A DNA stretch of 25,629 nucleotides from JAEZKC01 sp046538945 (GTDB taxonomy: Bacteria; Fibrobacterota; Chitinivibrionia; Chitinivibrionales; Chitinispirillaceae): assembly GCA_046538945.1 (NCBI GenBank), contig JBKHHW010000030.1, positions 1 to 25,629 on the forward strand, read 5' to 3'. The translations under genes were made by a program, and so were the position numbers. Within the stretch, counting starts at the first letter, position 1. Each line of letters begins with the position of its first letter. The notes under the pieces are model-generated. The model was not told the origin of the DNA. It did no database searches and saw only the letters and a list, made by a program, of their open reading frames with translations. Positions 8,151 to 14,712 of this stretch are shown piece after piece.

Positions 8151-8346
8151 GGGGTCAACCGGAGGATTTCACATATTAACGGCTCGAAATTCCATCCATC
8201 CCAAACCCTTAGAACGACAGTGCATCTGAAAAGCAAAAGGAAAGTGAACCGGCTCAAAGTCCAGAGCAACCTCGCACTTCTTGTTTCAGCCATACTGCCG
8301 GGGGGAGGTAGTGTTCATCGGGGCTTCACCGGGGTCAACCGGAGGA
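8151..8346. repeat. 16-base direct repeat pair, GGGGTCAACCGGAGGA
   Basis: Exact copies at 8151-8166 and 8331-8346, 180 bases apart. Both contain CCGGAGG, the core of the nearby REP-like hairpin arms. Their origin is unknown; they may be decayed parts of the same repeat family. Confidence 0.75.
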
Positions 8347-8382
8347 GGAATCAAGACCACCGACGGTGTGGGTGTCGGGATT

Positions 8383-8418
8383 CCCCGGAGGTGACTTATA
8401 TTAAAATCACCTCCGGGG
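8383..8418 (+). repeat. REP-like hairpin, left copy
   Basis: CCCCGGAGGTGA (8383-8394) and TCACCTCCGGGG (8407-8418) form a perfect 12-bp stem with a 12-base loop. A T-G and a T-A pair can extend the foot outward. Its reverse complement matches the hairpin at 9752-9785, including the GGGGAATCC tail beyond the stem, so the two copies are inverted around the transposase gene. Confidence 0.88.
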
Positions 8419-8628
8419 GACAGGAACAACCGCCAGCCGAATCAACCACTTACGCCTTCCGATCTTCATCTCCTGCAGCACGGATTGTTTCCCAGAGTCT
8501 CCTTACCTCCCAGAAAACCTCTTCCCTATCAGAACTACCCTAAGCAGACCCTTTCTGTCCGCCGAAACGCGATCAATCCAACAGACCGGGATCAAAAAGT
8601 TCCGAATTCCAGACAATACAGATACAAG

Positions 8629-8650
8629 CAGGGGTGGAAAATCACCCCTG
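8629..8650. repeat. Small hairpin downstream of the transposase gene
   Basis: CAGGGGTG (8629-8636) and CACCCCTG (8643-8650) form a perfect 8-bp stem with a 6-base loop. On the minus strand it reads GGGGTGATTTT, sharing GGTGATTTT with the REP-like hairpin, and lies about 46 bases after the transposase stop. It has no T-run at its foot, so it is not a standard terminator. It may be a shortened REP relative. Confidence 0.55.
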
Positions 8651-8695
8651 AATCGGTACCGGAAAAAAACGAGTTGAAGCGCTGCTCTGTTTTTT

Positions 8696-9664
8696 TCAGG
8701 CGTACTCTTCCATAATTCTTCTAATATTGAAAGGACGCCCCGCCCCACCAATTTTCCTTCTGATCATCCTGGAAACTGCAGACCGGGTTATTCCCAGATA
8801 CCGCGCCAGATCCGCTCCGCAGAATTCAAGCCGAAATACCCCCAGCACCGCAAGCAGTTCACGGGCTCTGGACCGGTCGTTTCTGCGCCCCCTTCTGAAC
8901 AGCTCTTCAAATTTAAAATTTATCCGCATACCCAATCCGCGGCATAGAATTCCGATCACCTCAAACGGATCTCTCTTTCTGTTTTCCATCACCCTCTCCC
9001 GCCGTGCCTGATGAGCTGCAAGACAGTCTATCTCAAAAGCGGGCCTTCCAACAATTCCAAACCGCGGATGCGGATAATTCTGTCCGAATTCGTTTGCTCT
9101 CCTAAGTTTCCTGATTATTTCCCTGTACCTGACGCTTCCGCCGTTAAGATTCAGAAATTCCATATGGTGTCTGGTTCGTTCAGGCCGGGACAAAACATCG
9201 AAAAGATCTTCCACCGGACCAAACCCGCTGAAACTGCAGCCGCTTCGACTGTATTCATTCAGAATTTCGGATACCTTCTTTTTACACCGCAGGGGATTGA
9301 GATGCACATGGCATGATACTTCCTCAAGCCCGTGACTTTCATCCAGAATCGCGGATGAAAACCTTACCGGAAACACGGTGCCGTGACGGTTGTAATGAAC
9401 GTTGAGATACTTGGCATATACGGAGTTCAAGGTCCGCATAAACCAGGAGACCGGAATTTCGCTAACCATCACCACCAGATGATAGTGATTCTGCTGAAGG
9501 CTGATATCCACAAGTGTGTAGGATGCTTCTTCCAGAAGGCGATTGAGCTGAAAACGGAAAAAGTTCTCCTGTTTATCAGAGGGGAACAGCTTCAGGCCGG
9601 GAGCCGCTTCGGATCGGAGCTGATAGTACTTATGGGGTACCACCACTCTCGGTTGAGTACTCAT
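8696..9664 (-). CDS. REP-associated tyrosine transposase (RAYT, Y1_Tnp) with C-terminal HTH
   Basis: Y1/HUH-family transposases process single-stranded DNA at hairpin ends. This 322-residue protein has a Y1_Tnp domain (about 1-130) with the metal-binding HUH motif QQNHYHLVVM (His60, His62), a YNRHGTVFPVRF segment and the family block before LNPLR. In relatives that block reads RYIHLNPVRA, with Tyr as the nucleophile; here it reads CHVHLNPLR, so His119 stands in the Tyr place. The C-terminal part (about 275-320) has a DnaA-like helix-turn-helix (ADLARYLGITRSAVSRMIRRK), common in long RAYT relatives. I chose ATG 9664 rather than an upstream in-frame start because AAAGGA lies seven bases before it. 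Inverted hairpins flank the gene. It may be inactive, or may act on repeats elsewhere by binding only. Confidence 0.88.
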   Translation of the reverse strand: MSTQPRVVVPHKYYQLRSEAAPGLKLFPSDKQENFFRFQLNRLLEEASYTLVDISLQQNHYHLVVMVSEIPVSWFMRTLNSVYAKYLNVHYNRHGTVFPVRFSSAILDESHGLEEVSCHVHLNPLRCKKKVSEILNEYSRSGCSFSGFGPVEDLFDVLSRPERTRHHMEFLNLNGGSVRYREIIRKLRRANEFGQNYPHPRFGIVGRPAFEIDCLAAHQARRERVMENRKRDPFEVIGILCRGLGMRINFKFEELFRRGRRNDRSRARELLAVLGVFRLEFCGADLARYLGITRSAVSRMIRRKIGGAGRPFNIRRIMEEYA

Positions 9665-9751
9665 GGACCAATCCTTTGTTGAATGGTTAGGGAACCAGAG
9701 AAAGAGAGAAACCCGGGAAACTAAAAGCAATCTGCAGGCCGGAAGTTTGCG

Positions 9752-9785
9752 CCCGGAGGTGATTTATAACCAAGTCACCTCCGGG
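9752..9785 (-). repeat. REP-like hairpin, right copy (inverted)
   Basis: CCCGGAGGTGA (9752-9762) pairs perfectly with TCACCTCCGGG (9775-9785) around a 12-base loop. It lies 87 bases upstream of the transposase ATG and 55 bases beyond the stop of the lytic transglycosylase gene. Compared with the left copy it is inverted: the loop starts with TTTATA and ends in AAG, and the tail GGGGAATCC follows the right arm. Confidence 0.88.
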
Positions 9786-9840
9786 GGGAATCCTGCTCCC
9801 CTCTCTATGCTAGCCCCCCCCTTCTCATTCCATCCTCACC

Positions 9841-9850
9841 TCACCTCCGG
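9841..9850 (-). repeat. Half REP arm at the lytic transglycosylase stop
   Basis: TCACCTCCGG equals the right arm of the flanking hairpins; read on the minus strand, CCGGAGGTGA provides the last two Arg codons and the stop of the adjacent gene. No partner arm is seen nearby. It could be a decayed hairpin, a target site, or chance. Confidence 0.4.
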
Positions 9851-11037
9851 TACAATCTCATCCGCCCCACCACCATACGGAGATACTCCCGCGTCTCCAC
9901 GTAAGGAAGACGCCTAAGCAGATGATCATACACCGCCTCCTCTCCCATCCGGTTGATCACCACCACCGCCTCACCCACCGCCCTGCTGCCGGAGAACGCA
10001 TACGCCACGTTCCCCGGACCGGTGTTGTAGCCCGCAATGCAGCAGTACCGATTCTTTTCACGATTCACCACCTCCCCGAAATAACCCGATTGGAGTCGAT
10101 TCAGATAAGCACAGCCCAGCTGTATATTGAGCTCCGGATCCAGAAGCTCCACCCCGGAGGGAATTCCTGTTTTCCCGAACACTACCGCATAAGCATCCGC
10201 GCCGCCCTTTTCAGGAACCAGCTGCATAAGTCCCACCGCACCGGCACCCGATCTCGCCAGGGGATTGAAACTGGATTCGGTGTGAATAATCGCCAGAACA
10301 AGCTCCGGCTCCAAAGCATACTGATCACAGTACTTCCGTACCTGCGGTAGAAATGGCTCCATCCTGCGGCGCACATGGTCGGGCGCGAGCGGAAATTCGA
10401 GGCCCACCCTGTGACCATCCCCGCTCTCCATCGGTTCCACTGACCTCCGCACAGCTCCGTTTTCGCCGTTTACGATCTCCACCGCATCCCCCGCGGTCGC
10501 GCGCCGGCCGTCCGGAAGCACTACCTGACCTCTCAACACAGGATCCTGGAGGAGCTGCTGCTCGGCCTTATCCGCCTCAAGCGGCAGCTCCAGAGAGGAA
10601 CCTCTGCTTGAAAGTACCCGTTTCACCGCCCTGGTCAGCTTCCTTCCGGTCTCCTCTTGCGGCTCCCCCGATCGCTTTATCACTTTGACCACAACCATCC
10701 CCCTCTCGAAATCGACCACAGAAAAGCTCATCCTGTCCCGGGAATACTCCACCCAGCGCTTTTCCGTAGGAGCAATGAACTCCCCCCATTCCCTGAGGAT
10801 CTGTTCCTTGAACGCCCGGTACTCAAGCTCCTGTCTGCTTTTCCAGGCGGAAAACTCCCGCCCCGATAAAGCCCTGCGGCGCTGTTGTTCCTTTTTGTAC
10901 CTGCGCATCTGCTCCGACTGAGCTTCTCTGTACCGGGCGAACTCCTCTTCCTGATCCTTGCTGTGCTGCGTAATTTCACCAGCCCATAAAAACAGAGGGA
11001 TGATAACAGGCACGAAAATCCGATATATTCTCCTCAA
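9841..11037 (-). CDS. MltC-like lytic murein transglycosylase, exported
   Basis: Lytic transglycosylases cleave glycan strands to give anhydromuramoyl ends. The start is best placed at TTG 11037: GGGAGG lies six bases upstream, and it yields a clean signal peptide (MRRIYRIFVPVIIPLFLWAGE). The frame extends further up to 11115 without a ribosome site. In the resulting 398 residues, a charged coiled-coil-like stretch (about 29-85) is followed by a region like the MltC N-terminal domain (VEYSRDRMSFSVVDFERGMVVVK) and an SLT domain (about 225-395). The SLT domain has HTESSFNP (catalytic Glu254), GLMQLVP and AGYNTGPGNV. No lipobox Cys is seen at the cleavage site, so it is probably soluble in the periplasm, unlike E. 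coli MltC. It is transcribed away from the sigma factor gene, and the REP-like hairpin follows its stop. Confidence 0.88.
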   Translation of the reverse strand: MRRIYRIFVPVIIPLFLWAGEITQHSKDQEEEFARYREAQSEQMRRYKKEQQRRRALSGREFSAWKSRQELEYRAFKEQILREWGEFIAPTEKRWVEYSRDRMSFSVVDFERGMVVVKVIKRSGEPQEETGRKLTRAVKRVLSSRGSSLELPLEADKAEQQLLQDPVLRGQVVLPDGRRATAGDAVEIVNGENGAVRRSVEPMESGDGHRVGLEFPLAPDHVRRRMEPFLPQVRKYCDQYALEPELVLAIIHTESSFNPLARSGAGAVGLMQLVPEKGGADAYAVVFGKTGIPSGVELLDPELNIQLGCAYLNRLQSGYFGEVVNREKNRYCCIAGYNTGPGNVAYAFSGSRAVGEAVVVINRMGEEAVYDHLLRRLPYVETREYLRMVVGRMRLYRR

Positions 11038-11245
11038 AACAGACCTCCCGCAATCCACAATCGACACTGACCGGAAAACAATTCCCCTGCAAGCAGGAGA
11101 CCAGTATCCGGCCATTTCAGGACCGGACAGCCACTAATTCAGCCCCAAAAAAGGTCTTACAAAAAAAATGTACTTACTTTTAAAACCTACACTGCAATAA
11201 AAATTGTACAAACAACGAAATACTTGTGAAATTGGAGGTGACTGC

Positions 11246-12097
11246 ATGGATAAAAGAATGATCGTCCCAGACGAAATCTCTCTGGAATTGTATTTGAAGG
11301 ACATCAGCAAAAGTGAAACACTTTCCGCAGAGGAAGAGTACAAACTAGCTGTACAGATCAAGAAGGGCGACAAAAAAGCCCTGGAGAAACTCATCAAGGC
11401 AAACCTGCGTTTCGTCGTCAGTGTAGCCCGTAACTACCAAAATCAGGGACTTCCTCTGGGAGAGCTGATCAGCGAAGGCAACCTGGGCCTGATACAGGCA
11501 GCAAAGCGCTTTGACGAAAAGCGGAATTTCAAATTTATCTCCTACGCGGTCTGGTGGATCCGTCAGGCGATACTGCGCGCACTGGCAGACAGGTCCCGTA
11601 TCACCCGCGTACCGCTCAACCGTATCGGTATCATTCACAAAGTAGGTAAAACCCAGTGCAGGCTTGAGCAGAAGTTCCGACGCATGCCATCTCTTGAGGA
11701 AATCGCAAACGAACTCGGTCTCCAGGAAAGCGAAGTGCTGGCAATCCAGAAAATCGGAAACCGCTATCTGTCTCTGGATACCCCCGTGCAGGCCGATGAG
11801 GGATCGGTACTCATTGATCTTCTTCAGGATGAGGAACAGGAATTACCGGATCACAACCTTATCGAGATGTCCATGCAGGAAGGTGTCAACCGGATTCTTG
11901 ACACCTTGAACGACCGGGAGAAAAGGGTTCTCAAGCTCTATTTCGGTGTAGGAGAAGATACCCCGCATACTCTTGACGAAATCGGCAGACGTCTTCACCT
12001 TACCAGAGAACGCGTACGCCAGATAAAGGAGAAAGCGATCCACAGGCTTAAGAACTCCTACCGAAACCGCACTCTCAAAGCTTTTACAGATACTTGA
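11246..12097 (+). CDS. rpoD: Primary-type sigma-70 factor, short form
   Basis: Directs RNA polymerase to promoters. ATG 11246 is chosen because GGAGGTGA lies just upstream; the frame runs back to 11204 without support. The 283 residues start at region 1.2 (ISLELYLKDISKSETLSAEEE) and lack region 1.1. Region 2 (about 50-120) has NLRFVVSVARNYQNQGLPLGELISEGNLGLIQAAKRFD and the -10 recognition helix FKFISYAVWWIRQAI. Region 3 follows, and region 4 (about 215-275) ends in the -35 recognition helix TLDEIGRRLHLTRERVRQIKEKA. This layout is that of the short RpoD of Bacteroidota and relatives. I favour the housekeeping factor, but an alternative RpoD-like paralogue cannot be excluded. Transcribed divergently from the lytic transglycosylase gene, from an A/T-rich region of about 200 bases. 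Confidence 0.88.
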   Translation: MDKRMIVPDEISLELYLKDISKSETLSAEEEYKLAVQIKKGDKKALEKLIKANLRFVVSVARNYQNQGLPLGELISEGNLGLIQAAKRFDEKRNFKFISYAVWWIRQAILRALADRSRITRVPLNRIGIIHKVGKTQCRLEQKFRRMPSLEEIANELGLQESEVLAIQKIGNRYLSLDTPVQADEGSVLIDLLQDEEQELPDHNLIEMSMQEGVNRILDTLNDREKRVLKLYFGVGEDTPHTLDEIGRRLHLTRERVRQIKEKAIHRLKNSYRNRTLKAFTDT

Positions 12098-12137
12098 AAC
12101 TCTTTTCCGCTTTCAAAAAGCAGTCCCTGCAATTTCA

Positions 12138-12172
12138 CAAGCCGGTGCTAACCTTGCCGGCTTGATTCTTTT
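12138..12172 (+). terminator. Terminator after the sigma factor gene
   Basis: CAAGCCGG (12138-12145) pairs with CCGGCTTG (12157-12164), followed by ATTCTTTT. The stem is strong and the T-run is interrupted. The stop of the convergent small reading frame lies in its loop. Confidence 0.65.
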
Positions 12173-12393
12173 GCAGCCTGAAGTGAAAGCAAATGCAGAA
12201 GAGAAAACTGCTTTCTTTCCGATTTAGTATGCGATCCGCACCGTCTCATGTCTGAAACCGGCTGCCCGTCTTTCTGTTCTGATGATCTATCGCGGACTAT
12301 CTTGAACTCCTGCCAGGAGAACATGATAGGCAGTGCACTGGACAAAATAAAAAGCAGTATGAAGGAATACGTTGCGATTATCAGTGTTGTCAT
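12148..12393 (-). CDS. Candidate small membrane protein
   Basis: An 81-residue frame begins at ATG 12393, with a run of seven G ending about five bases upstream as a possible ribosome site. Residues 1-28 (MTTLIIATYSFILLFILSSA and on) form one hydrophobic helix; the rest is polar and basic, so a single-pass inner-membrane protein with a cytoplasmic tail is likely. I recognise no family. Its stop falls inside the sigma factor terminator, which is odd for a real gene and lowers my confidence. The sequence itself looks more protein-like than the surrounding shadow frames. Confidence 0.45.
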   Translation of the reverse strand: MTTLIIATYSFILLFILSSALPIMFSWQEFKIVRDRSSEQKDGQPVSDMRRCGSHTKSERKQFSLLHLLSLQAAKESSRQG

Positions 12394-12622
12394 ATTCACC
12401 CCCCCGTTGAAAACTCCTTCTACTCAAATGGTACCTGCAAGATGATGCTGAAATCAACACCGATTTTCTATCTTTCATTATCTTCCTTTTCTGAACAGGA
12501 AATCCGCCTCTGGAAAAAAACCGAATTTATCCAGAGCACCTCCGCAATATTATATTACTTATAATCAGTACCACATACCCTACACCCGTTCACAAATCTT
12601 GTTTCCCAACGCTGGAGGCATT
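12394..12622. promoter_or_regulatory. Upstream region of the AnmK-like gene
   Basis: About 230 A/T-rich bases separate two divergent genes. CTCTGG (12508-12513) and CCAGAG (12531-12536) form a 6-bp inverted repeat. A TATAAT hexamer at 12560-12565 could be the -10 box for the downstream gene; no clear -35 box is visible 17 bases before it. Confidence 0.4.
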
Positions 12623-13783
12623 ATGACAGCCGCAATCCCTCCCAAAATCAAGGGAGCTAAGAAAAGACGTATACTGGTGATATCCGCGGGCGGAATTCAA
12701 AGCGGAATTCAGGTTCTCTATATCGGTATTGAAGGTGAAAAGTGGGAGATTTTTTCGAAGGCCTTTCTCCCCTACCCCCAGAAGGTCGGCTCCCTCATAG
12801 AGCAGCTCAACGAAACACAGGACCCGGTCAGACTCTCAGACCTGGGCTGGCTTGAATACAAGGTCACCATGCTCTTTGTGGAGTGTGCCAGGACAGCTCT
12901 TGCCCAGGCTCCGAAATCCCTGGGAGCACCCCAACTGGCAATTCTCAATAAACCCAACCTGTGGAAAGGCCCCACAGGAGAAAACCTGCAGCAAAGCAGC
13001 TGGAATCTGAGCATCGGCGATGAACAGTTCGTGGCAAGCTCCCTCAAACTTCCTGTACTGTCCGACTTTATCCGCCACAACATTCTTTCCGGCGGACCGG
13101 GCATTCTTCCCACCTTCCCGGGAAATCTGGCCATAGCAGGAGAAACCACTGGAATAGGTGTTTTCGCCAACATCGGACTGGTCTCGAGAATCACCATTAT
13201 AGACAAGGGAGCATCCGCACTCCTTCTGGAATCCGACTCCGGACCCGGAACTGTGCTCATGGATAAGTGCGCGAAAACGGCAGACAGCCCCGACGGCTTC
13301 GACCGGGACGGAAAACTTTCCTCTCAGGGAAAAGTCAACGCTGAATGTGTGGAGGAACTGGCCAAAGCCCCCTGGCTTCTCAAACCGGCCCCCAAACAGG
13401 CTTCACCGGAGATATTCACCCCTATCCTCCAACACCCCTGCTTAAACGGGCTCAGCCTTCTGGACCGGGTCGCCACAATAACAGCCCTTACCGCTAAGTC
13501 CATCTATGATTTTTACAGAAGGGAATACACTTCGAACCTTGCACCCGAAGCGTTGTGGGTTTCCGGAGGGGGAAGCAACAATCTTTCTCTTATGGAATTC
13601 CTGAGTGCCTATTTCGATCCGGTGCCGGTCCGAAGCGTTGAAGAACTGAATGTGCCGGCAGATATGAGAGTCCCGCTTGCACTGGGCCTCACAGTCAACT
13701 CTTTTCTTTCAGGACACCCCGTTCCCTGGGAAACGGGCAATCAACCTCACATGGAACCGCTGGCCCGATGGGTTCTACCCTGA
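12623..13783 (+). CDS. AnmK-like protein, probably catalytically altered
   Basis: AnmK phosphorylates anhydro-MurNAc during cell wall recycling. This 386-residue protein shows the family's order of motifs: NIGLVSRITI (like NIGGIANLT), DSGPGTVLMD (205-214), FDRDGKLSSQGKVN, KPAPKQASPEIF (like PPKSTGRE) and VSGGGSNNLSLM. Key sites are changed. The N-terminal phosphate motif MSGTSxDGxD reads SAGGIQSGIQV. The base motif DFRxxDVAAGGQG reads DFIRHNILSGGPG, so the catalytic Asp is Asn153. I therefore read it as an AnmK-fold pseudo-kinase or an enzyme with another substrate. ATG 12623 is chosen for GGAGG four bases upstream; an upstream ATG at 12599 lacks this. It stops 13 bases from the convergent lpxA. 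Family assignment by eye is good; loss of activity is inference. Confidence 0.8.
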   Translation: MTAAIPPKIKGAKKRRILVISAGGIQSGIQVLYIGIEGEKWEIFSKAFLPYPQKVGSLIEQLNETQDPVRLSDLGWLEYKVTMLFVECARTALAQAPKSLGAPQLAILNKPNLWKGPTGENLQQSSWNLSIGDEQFVASSLKLPVLSDFIRHNILSGGPGILPTFPGNLAIAGETTGIGVFANIGLVSRITIIDKGASALLLESDSGPGTVLMDKCAKTADSPDGFDRDGKLSSQGKVNAECVEELAKAPWLLKPAPKQASPEIFTPILQHPCLNGLSLLDRVATITALTAKSIYDFYRREYTSNLAPEALWVSGGGSNNLSLMEFLSAYFDPVPVRSVEELNVPADMRVPLALGLTVNSFLSGHPVPWETGNQPHMEPLARWVLP

Positions 13784-13792
13784 AAAGTTACG

Positions 13793-13820
13793 GGCATCAT
13801 TCGCTCATGCGCATGATGCC
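13793..13820 (-). terminator. Hairpin overlapping the lpxA stop, possible terminator
   Basis: GGCATCAT (13793-13800) and ATGATGCC (13813-13820) form a perfect 8-bp stem containing the last lpxA codons and its stop at 13797-13799. On the minus strand it is followed by CGTAACTTTT, a weak T-run, so it may end the bamA-lpxA transcript. Confidence 0.5.
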
Positions 13821-14648
13821 TCTCTGACTCTCTTTCACAAAGGAAATAATGCGGTCAACATCAGCATCCCCGGAAAACTCCTCTTCAAGCTTGAGGAGAG
13901 CATCCTTAAGGGTAAGATTCTCCCGGAAAAGAATTTTGTAGGCCTGTCTGATATTTCTGATCTGCTCTGAGTTGAAACCGCGCCTCTCAAGACCGACTTT
14001 GTTCACTCCCGCAATCCTTGTGGGATCAGCTCCCACAAGCGCATACGGAACCACATCCGTAAACGGTCTAGAAACGGAAGCAACCATCGCATAATCACCG
14101 ATGCGGGTAAACTGATGAATGGGAACAATACCACCAATAGTCACATGATTCCCCACCGTAACGTGCCCGGCCATGGCAAGACCGTTGGATATGGTGACGT
14201 CGTCCCCCAGAACACAATCATGAGCCACATGACAGTAAGCCATTATCCAGCAGTTCGCGCCTATCCGGGTTTCACCGGTAGCGCTTGTTCCCCTATTAAC
14301 AGTCACAAACTCCCGGATAACCGTGTTGTCTCCGATTATGGTAAAAGTCTTCTCCCCTGCATACTTTTTGTCCTGAGGCTCCAGACCGATGCTTGCGCTT
14401 TTGAAAATGCGGCAACACTTGCCCAGCCTGGTTCCCGGACCGATCATCACATGAGGTCCGATCCGGCAACCGTCACCGACCACCACATCCTGCTCAATTA
14501 CCGTATACGGACCGACAGTGACATCGGTCCCGATCTGCACGCCGGGATCTATGATTGCTGTGGGATGAATTTTTGACGCAGCTCCCGAGCAACATGAGCA
14601 ACCATGTTTTCCCTTTTCATCAGTCATAAACAGTGTTTCTCTTCCCAT
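13797..14648 (-). CDS. lpxA: UDP-GlcNAc O-acyltransferase (LpxA)
   Basis: LpxA moves a 3-hydroxyacyl chain from ACP to UDP-GlcNAc, the first step of lipid A synthesis, in the cytoplasm. The 283 residues show left-handed beta-helix hexapeptide repeats (about 26-215) and the catalytic block CHVAHDC, with His143 matching E. coli His125. The PTRIAGVNKVGLERRGF segment leads into the usual helical C-terminus. The protein is about 20 residues longer than E. coli LpxA, owing to an N-terminal extension with a Cys cluster (GCSCCSG, Cys17/19/20). The start may be ATG 14648 or ATG 14627; neither has a strong ribosome site, and both keep the Cys cluster. It is the last gene of the envelope operon, 64 bases after lpxC/fabZ. 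Confidence 0.93.
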   Translation of the reverse strand: MGRETLFMTDEKGKHGCSCCSGAASKIHPTAIIDPGVQIGTDVTVGPYTVIEQDVVVGDGCRIGPHVMIGPGTRLGKCCRIFKSASIGLEPQDKKYAGEKTFTIIGDNTVIREFVTVNRGTSATGETRIGANCWIMAYCHVAHDCVLGDDVTISNGLAMAGHVTVGNHVTIGGIVPIHQFTRIGDYAMVASVSRPFTDVVPYALVGADPTRIAGVNKVGLERRGFNSEQIRNIRQAYKILFRENLTLKDALLKLEEEFSGDADVDRIISFVKESQRGIMRMSE

Positions 14649-14712
14649 CTATATTTCGGTTTATTGTTCCTGAACGGACCGTTGGTTCAGCATAGTCACA
14701 ATGCTGCTTCAC

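Larger units (their letters stand above)
8043..8695. other. Gene-free repeat-bearing region beside the transposase
   Basis: About 650 bases without a credible gene; the short open frames here cross the hairpin repeats and lack ribosome sites. It holds a 16-base direct repeat (8151-8166 and 8331-8346), the REP-like hairpin at 8383-8418 and the small hairpin at 8629-8650. The heptamer CCGGAGG recurs at 8159, 8339 and 8385. This looks like repeat-driven accessory DNA between the orphan gene's promoter and the transposase 3' end. Confidence 0.6.

Noticed and set aside
8039..8293. Minus-strand open frame of 84 residues before the orphan gene
   Set aside because: It has no ribosome site, and its Cys/Leu-rich sequence looks like translated intergenic DNA.
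8220..8543. Plus-strand open frame of 107 residues
   Set aside because: It runs through the REP-like hairpin and a direct repeat and has no ribosome site.
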